A stretch of 64,000 nt of DNA from assembly GCA_015061885.1 (NCBI GenBank), contig SUVS01000004.1, positions 1-64,000 of the forward strand, in the 5' to 3' direction. A program made the position numbers and the translations under genes. The DNA is from Lentisphaerota bacterium. Lineage in GTDB: Bacteria > Verrucomicrobiota > Lentisphaeria > Victivallales > Victivallaceae. The notes under the pieces are model-generated. The model saw nothing but the letters and a program-made list of their open reading frames with translations. It was not told the origin of the DNA and did no database searches. How positions within the stretch are numbered: position 1 is the stretch's first letter; each line of letters begins with the position of its first letter. Below, one piece after another: positions 46,869-56,594 of the stretch.

Positions 46869-48752
46869 ATGGATTCAATCAATGCTGTTGTATTGGGTTT
46901 GCTCGGAGGCAGTGCATTTCTTGCTCTGTTTTTCAAACGGCTTGACCGGGGAGCAAATATTATCGGGGCAGGGGGCTGTATAGCGGCTCTTCTGCTTAAA
47001 TTATTTACCGCAGTGTGTGCCGGTGATGGCATGATGCTATGTTTTCAGCTGCCGATAATCTTTGTCGGTATAGCGGCGGCGTGGCACAGCATCGGCTATA
47101 TGCAGGAGCATGGCAGACACCGCATGAACCTTTACTGGTTCCTTTTTAACCTGACCATATTTGCCATGCTGACTGTTACTATGCTGAATAAAGGTTTTGT
47201 CTTTTTGCTGACCTGGGAGCTTATGGGACTGGTCAGTTTCGGACTGGTGGCGTTTGACTGGGGTAAAGACAAGGTGCGGCAAGCGGCCTGGATCTATCTC
47301 CTGGCATGTGAAGCCGGCGGTCTTCTGCTGGTCTGGGTTTTGACGATGAATCCTGAATATGTTGCCGCCGCAACGGTTGGCACGATCATTGCTTTCGGGC
47401 TGAAAGCCGGATTCCCGTTATTGCATGTATGGCTGCCGGAAGCACATCCGGCGGCTCCGGCTCCGGTATCGGCGGTGATGTCGGCGGCTATGATCCCGCT
47501 GGGGTTTTACGGTATAATGGTGTGGAGTCCGTGGGTGATAGAAATTCCGGCAGTGGGCTGGACAGCTTTTTTTGCCGGTTTGAGTGGTATGTTTGGCGGA
47601 ATACTTTTCGGTTCTGCTCAAAGCGACCTCAAACGGCTGCTGGCTTATTCGAGTGTGGAAAATATCGGCATAATAACTCTGGCTTTCGGTCTGGCATTGC
47701 TGGGCAGAAGTGCGGAAAATCACCTGATGATGAGCATGGCGGCAACCGGAGCTTTTCTGCATATAATAAATCATTCACTGCTCAAAGGTACACTGTTTCT
47801 CGGAGCCGGTTCTGTTTATAAATCCATGCATACATTAAATATGGATGTTATGGGCTCTCTGGTGCGTAAACTGCCTGCTACCGGTTTGCTCTTTACTGTT
47901 TCGGGGATGGGGATTTCCGGGTTGCCGCCGTTTTGCGGATTTGTCGGCGAACTTTTGATTTACATGGCGGCATTTAACGGTATAGCGTATGGTTCCGGCG
48001 GAATTTTTGCCGCGTCGCTGACAGCGGTGATCGCTCTTGCTCTTACCGGTGGTCTGGCGGCGGCGGCGTTTGCCAAAACGATTTCGGCGGTTTTTGCCGG
48101 AGAACCGCGTTCGGAAGCGGCACGCGACGCCGAACCGGAATCTTTGAGTATGGTGCTGGCTCAACTGCTGCCGGGTGTTGCTGCATTATTGATGACTTTT
48201 GCCGCACCGGTCTTGCTGGTGTATTTTACTGCCGGAAAAATCAGCAATGAAATCATCAAACCGTTGGTTTATAATGCGTGTTTTGCTTTGGCTTTATGCT
48301 GGCTTACCGTGATTTTTATGCTGTGGCGTAAGAGTTTGAGCAAACGGAAACAGAATTCTGAAAATCTTACCTGGGATTGCGGATTTGCTGAACCCACCGC
48401 CCGGATGCAATATACGGCAAGTGCTTTTATTCAGCCGCTGGCAGATTTGTTCAACAGTATATTGCGGCAAAAGAAATCAGTTGCAGCAGTAAAAGAACTG
48501 TTCCCGGAAAAAGCTGAATTTATTGTGGAAACTCCTGATGGTGCCGGGCGTTGGCTGTGGGCACCGCTCTTCAAGACCGCCAGTTTTGTATCTGACAAGG
48601 TAAAACATTTGCAGTCCGGTTTTCTGCATATTTATATATTGATAATGGTGTTGGCAATATTGCTGATGCTGGGTTGGAGTTTTATTGCCAAAAAAGCTCC
48701 GGTGGAAGGTCAGAACAGTACAGTTCCGGCAGTAAAGGCGGTGGTAAAATGA
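46869..48752 (+). CDS. HyfB-like proton-translocating membrane subunit (NuoL/M/N superfamily)
   Basis: LKAGFPLLHVWLPEAHPAAPAPVSAVMSAAMI; KRLLAYSSVENIG; start reset to MDSINAVV. Confidence 0.85.
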   Translation: MDSINAVVLGLLGGSAFLALFFKRLDRGANIIGAGGCIAALLLKLFTAVCAGDGMMLCFQLPIIFVGIAAAWHSIGYMQEHGRHRMNLYWFLFNLTIFAMLTVTMLNKGFVFLLTWELMGLVSFGLVAFDWGKDKVRQAAWIYLLACEAGGLLLVWVLTMNPEYVAAATVGTIIAFGLKAGFPLLHVWLPEAHPAAPAPVSAVMSAAMIPLGFYGIMVWSPWVIEIPAVGWTAFFAGLSGMFGGILFGSAQSDLKRLLAYSSVENIGIITLAFGLALLGRSAENHLMMSMAATGAFLHIINHSLLKGTLFLGAGSVYKSMHTLNMDVMGSLVRKLPATGLLFTVSGMGISGLPPFCGFVGELLIYMAAFNGIAYGSGGIFAASLTAVIALALTGGLAAAAFAKTISAVFAGEPRSEAARDAEPESLSMVLAQLLPGVAALLMTFAAPVLLVYFTAGKISNEIIKPLVYNACFALALCWLTVIFMLWRKSLSKRKQNSENLTWDCGFAEPTARMQYTASAFIQPLADLFNSILRQKKSVAAVKELFPEKAEFIVETPDGAGRWLWAPLFKTASFVSDKVKHLQSGFLHIYILIMVLAILLMLGWSFIAKKAPVEGQNSTVPAVKAVVK

Positions 48753-49699
48753 GCGAAAATACTTTGAATATACTTTTGTGGTGCGGTAATTTTATTCTGG
48801 CTTTGATCGCTTCGCCGCTGCTGATCGGCATCATCAATAAAGTCAAGGCATTTTTTGCCGGACGCAAAGGTCCGCGGTTACTCCAGCTTTATTATGATCT
48901 GGCAAAATTGATGAAAAAATCTTCGGTTTACAGTACTTCCCGCGGATGGATATTTCAGGTCGCTCCATGGGGGGCATTGGCGACAGCGGTTTTGATGCTG
49001 ATGATCCTGCCGGCGGCATGTCTGGTTTCGCCGGTGGCTTTCCCCGGCGATATGATACTTTTTGTCTATCTTGCCGGTTGCGGCCGGATGCTGACGGTGC
49101 TGGCGGCAATGGAAACTGCTTCGGCGTTTGAAGGCATGGGGGCGAGCCGTGAGTGCCAGTTTTCCATGCTGGCTGAAGGCGGTATTTTAACGGTATTGGC
49201 GGCGTTGGTGTTTTTGACCGGAAACTTTACTCTGTCCGGTTCGCTTACCACGCTTACCCCTGCCGGTTGGGTATCCGGCGGTACGGCAATACTTTTTCTG
49301 GCAGTGGCATTTTACATCGTTATGCTGTGCGAAAACTGCCGCGTCCCGGTCGATGACCCGGAAACCCATCTGGAACTTACCATGATCCATGAAGCTATGA
49401 TTCTGGATAACAGCGGGCCGGATCTGGCGGCTATCCATTATGGTGCGGCACTTAAACTGTGGGTGTTTCTCTCATTTCTGGCAACATTGCTTCTGCCCAA
49501 TCTGGCGGCGGGTGCACTGTGGGAATTCATCGCGTTTTACGCCTTGATACTGTTGCTTGCAGTTTCGATCGGGGTGGTTGAATCCATAATGGCACGCTTC
49601 CGTTTTCTCAAGGTTCCGCAGTTGCTGGCAGGAGCGTTGGCGATCGGTTTGCTGGCGATAGTATTGGTGGCGATCTTTGGAGGAGGTTGGAAAAAATGA
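48749..49699 (+). CDS. HyfC-like membrane subunit (NuoH-related)
   Basis: FAGRKGPRLLQLYYDLAKLMKKSSV; NCRVPVDDPETHLELTMIHEAM. Confidence 0.88.
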   Translation: MSENTLNILLWCGNFILALIASPLLIGIINKVKAFFAGRKGPRLLQLYYDLAKLMKKSSVYSTSRGWIFQVAPWGALATAVLMLMILPAACLVSPVAFPGDMILFVYLAGCGRMLTVLAAMETASAFEGMGASRECQFSMLAEGGILTVLAALVFLTGNFTLSGSLTTLTPAGWVSGGTAILFLAVAFYIVMLCENCRVPVDDPETHLELTMIHEAMILDNSGPDLAAIHYGAALKLWVFLSFLATLLLPNLAAGALWEFIAFYALILLLAVSIGVVESIMARFRFLKVPQLLAGALAIGLLAIVLVAIFGGGWKK

Positions 49700-50400
49700 C
49701 ACAATTAACTGAAATAGTTCTGGCGGCACTTCTGCTCATAGATTTGGCATTGGTGGCAACAAGCCGTATGCTGCCGTGTATCAAACTGGCGGCAATGCAT
49801 GGTATATTGATCGGGATTTTTCCGTTGGCACTGTGGGGCAGTAAAATTGGCGGTATGCCGCATACGGAAGTGCTGATCGTGGCACTGATCGGAGTGGTGG
49901 TCAAAGGTATGCTGTTGCCTTATCTGCTTAAAATGGCGATGTTTCATGCTAAAGTCAAGCGGGAGCTGGAGCCGTTGGTCGGTTACGCCGGATCGCTGGC
50001 GTTGGTGGTGGCGTTGTCGGGCATGGCGTTTTATTTCTGGATCCGCAGCGGGGTGGTTCCGCCCGGCAGTCCGCTGCTGGCGGCACCGGTGGCGTTCACA
50101 AGTATGATCGCCGGATTGTTTATTGTTATTGCCCGCAAAAAAGCTCTTACGCAAGTGGTGGGATTTCTGATTTTTGAAAACGGCATAACAGTTTTCGGTA
50201 TGGGTATGGCAGTGGAGTGCGGATTGCTGGTCGAACTGGGGATCCTGCTGGATGTACTGGTACTGGTCTTTGTTATGGGGATCGCGATGTTTCATATCAA
50301 CCGCGAATTTTCACATATTGATTCTGACCGGCTCAATCACCTTACCGAAGTGGAGGAAGACGAAAATGATGATTCCGGCGAAAGCGAGGTGAAGGCATGA
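49696..50400 (+). CDS. HyfE-like membrane subunit
   Basis: Position between HyfC- and HyfF-like genes with ATGA overlap; multispanning; FEVENGI-like FLIFENGITVFG. Confidence 0.8.
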   Translation: MTQLTEIVLAALLLIDLALVATSRMLPCIKLAAMHGILIGIFPLALWGSKIGGMPHTEVLIVALIGVVVKGMLLPYLLKMAMFHAKVKRELEPLVGYAGSLALVVALSGMAFYFWIRSGVVPPGSPLLAAPVAFTSMIAGLFIVIARKKALTQVVGFLIFENGITVFGMGMAVECGLLVELGILLDVLVLVFVMGIAMFHINREFSHIDSDRLNHLTEVEEDENDDSGESEVKA

Positions 50401-51830
50401 TTTCTTTATTTCTTATATTACTGCCGCTGGCGGGTCTGCTGGTGGTATGGGCTTCCGGCAGCCGCCTGAAAGTGCATGTTGGGGTGCTGAATATTACCGC
50501 GTTACTGCACTGTGCGGGTACGGCGGTACTGTGGTTTCTGCCGGAGCTGGATAATGTGGCTTTGGCGAAGGTTGCGGAACTGGTGGGGCAGGACTTTTTG
50601 AGTTTGACGGTATTGAGTGTGGTATCGTTTTTGAATTTGCTTTCCAGTGTGCAGACGATCAAATACTTTCCGATGGTGCGTCAGAGATTTGTCGAAAATG
50701 CCGAAAAATTTCTCTCGCCGCAGTTGGTGGCGATTTGTCTGTTGGGATTTTTAAGCAGTATGACATTGGTGGCAAGCAGTCGAAATTTCGGGTTGCTGTG
50801 GGTGGCTATGGAAGCTACGACCCTTGCCAGTGCCCCGCTGATAATCTTCCACCGCAGCGGTAATTCGCTGGAGGCTATGTGGAAATATATCCTGATTTGC
50901 TCGGTCGGTATCGGTTTTGCCTTGTTCGGAACCATGCTGCTGGCGATTGCCGGCGAGGGCAGTCATGCGGGCATGGATATGATGCTTTTGAGCAAAGCAG
51001 TGCTGCATCCGGAATGGTTCAAAGCGGCATTTGTTTTTATGCTTGCCGGATACGGTACCAAGATGGGGCTTGCTCCATTCCAGAGTTGGATGCCCGATGC
51101 TTACAGCGAAGCACCGGGGGTATTGTCGGTGCTTTCTTCCGGAGCGTTGCTGGCGTGTTCATTCCTGGGGGTGGCACGGGGGTTGGAGATCGCTCCCGAA
51201 AGCGTGCGGCCTTTCTGTACCGATCTGATGTTGGTTCTGGGGATGCTGTCGTTGGCTCTGGCGGCATTTTTCATTGTCCGGCAAAACGATTACAAGCGGA
51301 TGCTGGCGTATTCGAGTATGGAACACATGGGGCTGGTGTCGATCATGTGGGCATTGGGGTTACAGCAAGTAGCCCTGCTGCACATAATAATCCATGCACT
51401 GCTCAAGGTGGTGCTGTTTATGACTGCCGACAATATCCAGCTGGCATGCAATACCCAGAAAATCAGCAGTATAAGCGGACTTCTTGGCGTTATCAAACGC
51501 AATGGCATAAACTATATTCTGGCAATGCTTTTGTTGTGCGGTATGCCGCCATCACCGTTGTTTTTTACCGAAATGCAGTTGATCCGTGCTGCCGGTATCT
51601 GGCAGGGCGGAGTTATATTGCTGTTGCTTTTTGTGGTGTTTTCGGGTATGACTTACCATGCGTTGCGTATGACAATGGGCAATCGTTCGGAATGTACTGC
51701 CAATGCTCTTGAGGTCAAAAAACTTGAACGCTTGAGCAATATACCTACGGTGATTCTGATTCTGGTGCTGGCGACGGGACTGTTGTTTGCCGCCGGATTT
51801 GTTTTGAGTGAATTAATGGTGCAGAATTGA
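50397..51830 (+). CDS. HyfF-like proton-translocating membrane subunit
   Basis: GTKMGLAPFQSWMPDAYSEAPGVLSVLSS; YKRMLAYSSMEHMGLV. Confidence 0.88.
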   Translation: MISLFLILLPLAGLLVVWASGSRLKVHVGVLNITALLHCAGTAVLWFLPELDNVALAKVAELVGQDFLSLTVLSVVSFLNLLSSVQTIKYFPMVRQRFVENAEKFLSPQLVAICLLGFLSSMTLVASSRNFGLLWVAMEATTLASAPLIIFHRSGNSLEAMWKYILICSVGIGFALFGTMLLAIAGEGSHAGMDMMLLSKAVLHPEWFKAAFVFMLAGYGTKMGLAPFQSWMPDAYSEAPGVLSVLSSGALLACSFLGVARGLEIAPESVRPFCTDLMLVLGMLSLALAAFFIVRQNDYKRMLAYSSMEHMGLVSIMWALGLQQVALLHIIIHALLKVVLFMTADNIQLACNTQKISSISGLLGVIKRNGINYILAMLLLCGMPPSPLFFTEMQLIRAAGIWQGGVILLLLFVVFSGMTYHALRMTMGNRSECTANALEVKKLERLSNIPTVILILVLATGLLFAAGFVLSELMVQN

Positions 51831-51838
51831 GGTGGTTT

Positions 51839-53323
51839 ATGGAGTTGTCAAGTTTCAAAAATTGCGGAAGTATTGCACTTGCCGATATAACGATGCTGGA
51901 GTTTGAGGATTTCAAAACAACCTTGAAAGCATGTGTGAACGAAAATAACTGCCGGGTATCAGTTTTTACAGCGTATGAAGGCAAACTTTACGCTGTATTG
52001 CTTGATCCGGCGGAACATTGTTTCAAAGCAATGGCGACTGCAGTCGGTGCAAGTTATCCGGCGTTGACCTGCGAAATACCCTGTTTGCACTGGTTTGAAC
52101 GGGAGATATTTGAGCAGAGCAATATCAACCCCGAAGGTCATCCGTGGCTGAAACCCATCCGGTTTGAAAATTCCGATAAACCCGGCGTGACCGATTACTT
52201 TACAATGCAGGGCAGTGCCGTACACGAAGTTGCAGTCGGGCCGGTGCATGCCGGAGTTATCGAACCGGGGCATTTCCGTTTTCAATGTATGGGCGAAGAT
52301 GTTTACAGTCTGGAAATCGAACTTGGTTATCAGCACCGCGGCATTGAAAAAATGTTGGTTGATTCTCCGGCAAAACTCCATCGGCATCTGGTGGAAACAA
52401 TTGCCGGCGACAGTTCCACAGCTTACGCATTGGCATACGACGGTGTGATTGCCGCTCTGGCGGAAAAGCCGCGTACTGCTTTAAGCGAAAGAGCTCAAAT
52501 ATTGCGTACATTGGCATTGGAGCTTGAACGCATAGCCAACCATGTCGGCGATATAGGTGCATTGGCCGGCGATGTGGCATTCCTGACCACCAACTCGTAT
52601 TGCGGGCGGATACGCGGGGAGTTTTTGAATATGACCGCACTGCTTTGCGGCAACCGCTTCGGGCGTGGTTATATTACTTACGACGGTACGGCATACGATT
52701 TGCCCAACAGCAAACTTGCTGCTTTGCGTGATTGGTTTGAACGGACGGTTGCGGATTTCAAAAATGCCTGGGCTATAATGGCAAATGATCCGGGTGTGCT
52801 TGACCGTTTTGAAGGTACCGGCAGGGTTTCCGGCGAAATGATGCGTGAGATCGGCGGTGTGGGTATTGCCGCCCGTGCCTCCGCTCTGGATATGGATGTG
52901 CGGCGTGATCTGACCAATATAGGTGTTTACGAAAAACTGGTTTGGAAATGTGCCGTCAAACATTCCGGCGATGTTATAGCCAGAGCCAAAGTCCGGCGGC
53001 TGGAGATCCGCGAATCCATAAGAATGGTGCGGGCATTGTTGAGCTGGCTGGAAGTTGCCGGCTCTGAATTCAGCACCGGCGAAGCGGCTCCGGATAAATT
53101 CAAGGCCGAAACGCTGGCAGTTGCCGCCGCAGAGGCATGGCGTGGCGAAGCGGTCATAGCGGCATTTACCGGCAGTAACGGCAATGTGAAGAAAGTTAAA
53201 GTGGTCGATCCGTCGTTCCACAACTGGTTTGCACTGGCGTTGGCATTGCGCGGCGAACAAATATCCAACTTCCCGATTTGCAATAAAAGTTTCAATCTGT
53301 CCTATTGCGGGCATGACCTTTAA
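51839..53323 (+). CDS. HyfG/NuoCD-like large subunit lacking Ni-Fe ligand cysteines
   Basis: NuoC-like N-terminus then IELGYQHRGIEKML; L1 region reads LVETIAGDSSTAYALAYD and L2 region VVDPSFHNWFAL instead of CxxC motifs. Confidence 0.85.
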   Translation: MELSSFKNCGSIALADITMLEFEDFKTTLKACVNENNCRVSVFTAYEGKLYAVLLDPAEHCFKAMATAVGASYPALTCEIPCLHWFEREIFEQSNINPEGHPWLKPIRFENSDKPGVTDYFTMQGSAVHEVAVGPVHAGVIEPGHFRFQCMGEDVYSLEIELGYQHRGIEKMLVDSPAKLHRHLVETIAGDSSTAYALAYDGVIAALAEKPRTALSERAQILRTLALELERIANHVGDIGALAGDVAFLTTNSYCGRIRGEFLNMTALLCGNRFGRGYITYDGTAYDLPNSKLAALRDWFERTVADFKNAWAIMANDPGVLDRFEGTGRVSGEMMREIGGVGIAARASALDMDVRRDLTNIGVYEKLVWKCAVKHSGDVIARAKVRRLEIRESIRMVRALLSWLEVAGSEFSTGEAAPDKFKAETLAVAAAEAWRGEAVIAAFTGSNGNVKKVKVVDPSFHNWFALALALRGEQISNFPICNKSFNLSYCGHDL

Positions 53324-53337
53324 GGAGATATAATATT

Positions 53338-54096
53338 ATGTTTAAAGCACTGCACGCAAGATTTTTTCAAAAATACAGAACCAATAAATTCCCCGATGCT
53401 CCGCCGAATCTGCCGGAACATTTTCAGGGGCGTCCGGAGTTTGATTTGGAAAAGTCCTCGCCGGAATCATGGCAGAAAGCCGCCGCAGTCTGTCCGGCAG
53501 ATGCCATTGACTGTGAAAAACCGGCGATCGACCTCGGGAAATGTATTTTCTGTAATAAGTGTGCCAAAGCAAACCCGGCGATCCGCTTTACCGGCGAATA
53601 TCGCATGGGGGCAATGAGCCGGGAAAAGCTGATAGTTGACGGTTCAGCTTATGTTATAGATGAACAGCTGGATGCGGGTATCAAGGCGTTGTACGGTAAA
53701 TCTTTGCATATAAGAGAGGTTTCAGCCGGTGGCTGTGCCGCGTGTGAACTGGATTTTAACGTGCTTAATACATTGGCCTGGGATATGGGGCGTTTCGGTT
53801 TGAAAGTGGTGGCTTCGCCGCGTCATGCCGATGCACTGCTGATAACCGGGCCGGTTACAGATAATATGCGTCTGGCATTGCAAAAGACCTACGATGCCAT
53901 GGGTGAACCCAAACTGGTGATAGCGTGCGGGGCGTGTGCGGTTTCCGGCGGCTTGTTTCAGCAGAGCGATAAATGCTCCAATGGTGCCGGTGATATGCTG
54001 AAAGTCGATTTGTTTGTACCGGGCTGTCCGCCGCATCCGGCGACACTGCTCGAAGCACTGGTACGCTTCATGGGCCGCAAACAGCTTACTAAATAA
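53338..54096 (+). CDS. HyfI/NuoB-like small subunit fused to an N-terminal ferredoxin-like segment
   Basis: CPADAIDCEKPAIDLGKCIFCNKCAKA followed by GGCAACELD...ACGACAVSGG...VPGCPPHP. Confidence 0.85.
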   Translation: MFKALHARFFQKYRTNKFPDAPPNLPEHFQGRPEFDLEKSSPESWQKAAAVCPADAIDCEKPAIDLGKCIFCNKCAKANPAIRFTGEYRMGAMSREKLIVDGSAYVIDEQLDAGIKALYGKSLHIREVSAGGCAACELDFNVLNTLAWDMGRFGLKVVASPRHADALLITGPVTDNMRLALQKTYDAMGEPKLVIACGACAVSGGLFQQSDKCSNGAGDMLKVDLFVPGCPPHPATLLEALVRFMGRKQLTK

Positions 54097-54106
54097 AAGA
54101 CTTGCT

Positions 54107-54808
54107 ATGCGGTTGGATAAATATCTTTCAGATGCCACAGCCCACAGCCGCCGTGATATACGGCAGCTGGTCAAGCGTAATGCCGTTACCGTAAACGGCA
54201 TTGCCGCCAGAAGTGTCGATATGAAAATCGACGAAAAGCAGGATGTTGTGTGCGTAAATGGCGAAAAAGTCTTCTACCGCAAATTTATCTACCTTATGCT
54301 CAATAAGCCGCAAGGTTATTTGAGTGCCACCGAAGACGACCGCGATCCGGTGGTGGTCGATCTGGTGCCGGATGAGTTGAAACATTTTGCCCCGTTCCCG
54401 GTCGGCAGACTTGATAAGGATACCGAAGGCTTGCTGCTGTTGACCAACGACGGGCAGTTTGACCACGAGCTGATGTCGCCGCGTAAAAATCTGTACAAGC
54501 GTTATTATGCGGAATTGGATGCTCCGGCAAATGCGGCGGATATAGAGCTTTTTGCTTCCGGTATGGAGTTCAGGGAATTTACCGCCAAACCGGCACGACT
54601 GGAGATTTCACCTGACGATCCCTGTAAAGTTTATGTGGAAATTGTTGAAGGCAAATACCATCAGGTCAAAAGAATGTGCGAAAGAGCCGGCAAAAATGTG
54701 CTGTTTCTGAAACGTGTGGCGATCGGTTCTTTACAGTTGGACCCCGCATTGGAAAACGGTAAAGTCCGCGAGCTGACCGCCGGAGAGCTGGCAATATTCG
54801 GCTGGTGA
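54107..54808 (+). CDS. RsuA/RluB-family pseudouridine synthase
   Basis: S4 domain RLDKYLSDATAHSRRDIRQLVKRNAVTVNG; GRLDKDTEGLLLLTNDG; start set at 54107. Confidence 0.92.
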   Translation: MRLDKYLSDATAHSRRDIRQLVKRNAVTVNGIAARSVDMKIDEKQDVVCVNGEKVFYRKFIYLMLNKPQGYLSATEDDRDPVVVDLVPDELKHFAPFPVGRLDKDTEGLLLLTNDGQFDHELMSPRKNLYKRYYAELDAPANAADIELFASGMEFREFTAKPARLEISPDDPCKVYVEIVEGKYHQVKRMCERAGKNVLFLKRVAIGSLQLDPALENGKVRELTAGELAIFGW

Positions 54809-54849
54809 ATCTACAGTTTGCAGCCTCTTATTCTCTCCCATACGCTCAC

Positions 54850-54897
54850 AAAAAAGGGCATTTATCTTTTTGCATTGCACAAAGATAAATGCCCAAA
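54850..54897. terminator. Bidirectional terminator
   Basis: gggcatttatcttt...aaagataaatgccc, 14-bp stem between convergent genes. Confidence 0.75.
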
Positions 54898-54932
54898 ATG
54901 GTTCGGAAAAAATCTTTTCCCGCAAAAACTTA

Positions 54933-55792
54933 TCAGACACCGCTGTAAGCGTTGAAAGCTCCGTCGATCGGAATAACGATACCGTTGACAAAACCGGAGG
55001 CCTTTTCGTTCATCAGGAACTGCAAGGCACCGATCAGGTCTTCGGGGCACCGAATTTACCCATCGGGGTGTGGTCGATGATCTTGTTGCCGCGGGCGGTC
55101 AGACTGCCGTCAGCATTGGTCAACAACGCACGGTTCTGGTCGGTCAGGAAGAAGCCGGGAGCGATGGCGTTCACGCGGATGCCGACTTTGGCAAAGTGGA
55201 CTGCCAGCCATGCAGTAAAGTTGCTGATGGCAGCTTTGGCACCGCTGTATGCCGGGATCTTGGTAAGCGGAGTAAAGGCGTTCATGCTGGAAATATTGAT
55301 GATACAGCCGTTACCTTTTTCAGCCATGCCGCGGGCAAAAACCTGCGTGGGCAGCAAAGTACCGAGGAAGTTCAGATTGAATACAAAGCTCACGCCCTGC
55401 GGATCAAGATCAAAGAAAGTGGTAACGCCTTCGACGGCACCGGCAAGGTCAACTTTTTCCAGATATTCTTTGCTGGTGGTGCCTTTGGGGTGGTTGCCGC
55501 CGGCACCGTTGATGAGAATATCGCAAACGCCGTATTTGGCAACGATTTCTTTTTCGGCAGCCTTGAGGCTTTCAATTTCCAGAACATTGGCTGCAATACC
55601 GATGGCATCGCCGCCGTTGGCTTTGATTTCGTCAGCAACTTTCTGGGCATTTTCGGCACGGAGGTCGAGAATGGCAACTTTGGCTCCGCAAGCCGCGATG
55701 GCTTTGGCCATCATGCCGCAGAGTACACCGCCGCCGCCGGTAACGACTGCGACTTTGTCGGAGAGATCGAGTGCAAAAGGCAACTGCATCAT
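54933..55792 (-). pseudogene. SDR-family oxidoreductase with an apparent -1 nt frameshift at 55044-55047
   Basis: ORF 55034-55792 ends ...HTPMGKFGAPKT*, but the adjacent frame continues EDLIGALQFLMNEKASGFVNGIVIPIDGAFNAYSGV* to 54933. Confidence 0.88.
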
Positions 55793-56042
55793 AATAAAAA
55801 TCCTTTCTTATTCCGGTACAATTCCGGAGTTTTGTTAATAATGTAACACCGTTTCCGGCTTTACGCAAGATTTTTTATATAAAATAGCACTCAAAAAGAG
55901 AAAATATTGTCAATAATAGAGGTTTGAACGGTTGCATTTGCTTATTATTGGGATATAGTAATGCAGATTTCTGCATCAGATCAGGTTTGGTGCCGTTTTT
56001 ATTCTGTTGCAGAAAGAGTTTTTTGCAGGAGAATATTACATT

Positions 56043-56594
56043 ATGCTTTGTGAAATATGTCATAAAAACGAAGCCACTATCCATATACAGGAGATCATCG
56101 GCGGGCAGAAAAAATCCATGCACTTGTGCAGCAGCTGCGCCGCCGCCAAACAGCAGGGCGAAGGTCTGGGTTTTGACCCGTTCAATCTTGCCGGTTTGCT
56201 CTATAAACTTTCCGGCAATACCACCGGCGGCAAGAACAGCGATACCGGCAAATCCGGTACGCTTGTCTGTCCGGTCTGTTCGTGGGATGAACAGCGTTTA
56301 AATGCTTCCGGCAAAGTTGGATGCGAAAATTGCTACAAGGTTTTTGCCCCGCTTTTGAGCGATGTTATAAAAAATATGCACAGCGGTTCTTCGCATGTCG
56401 GCAAACAGCCTGCGGGCAAGGGGCATGAACTGGAACTTCTGCACCGGAAACTTGCCGAACTCCAGAAAAAACTTCAGCACTCCATCGAGGTGGAAGATTA
56501 CGAAAATGCCGCCGCTTTACGCGATAAGATAAATGAACTGAAAACGCAGTGCGAAAAGAGTGTCAAAGTTCAGAAAGGCGGCGGCAATGAGTGA
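56043..56594 (+). CDS. mcsA: McsA-like UvrB/UvrC-motif protein (protein-arginine kinase activator)
   Basis: MLCEICHKNEATIHIQEIIGGQKKSMHLCSSCA; C-terminal UVR motif LQHSIEVEDYENAAALRDKINEL. Confidence 0.88.
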   Translation: MLCEICHKNEATIHIQEIIGGQKKSMHLCSSCAAAKQQGEGLGFDPFNLAGLLYKLSGNTTGGKNSDTGKSGTLVCPVCSWDEQRLNASGKVGCENCYKVFAPLLSDVIKNMHSGSSHVGKQPAGKGHELELLHRKLAELQKKLQHSIEVEDYENAAALRDKINELKTQCEKSVKVQKGGGNE

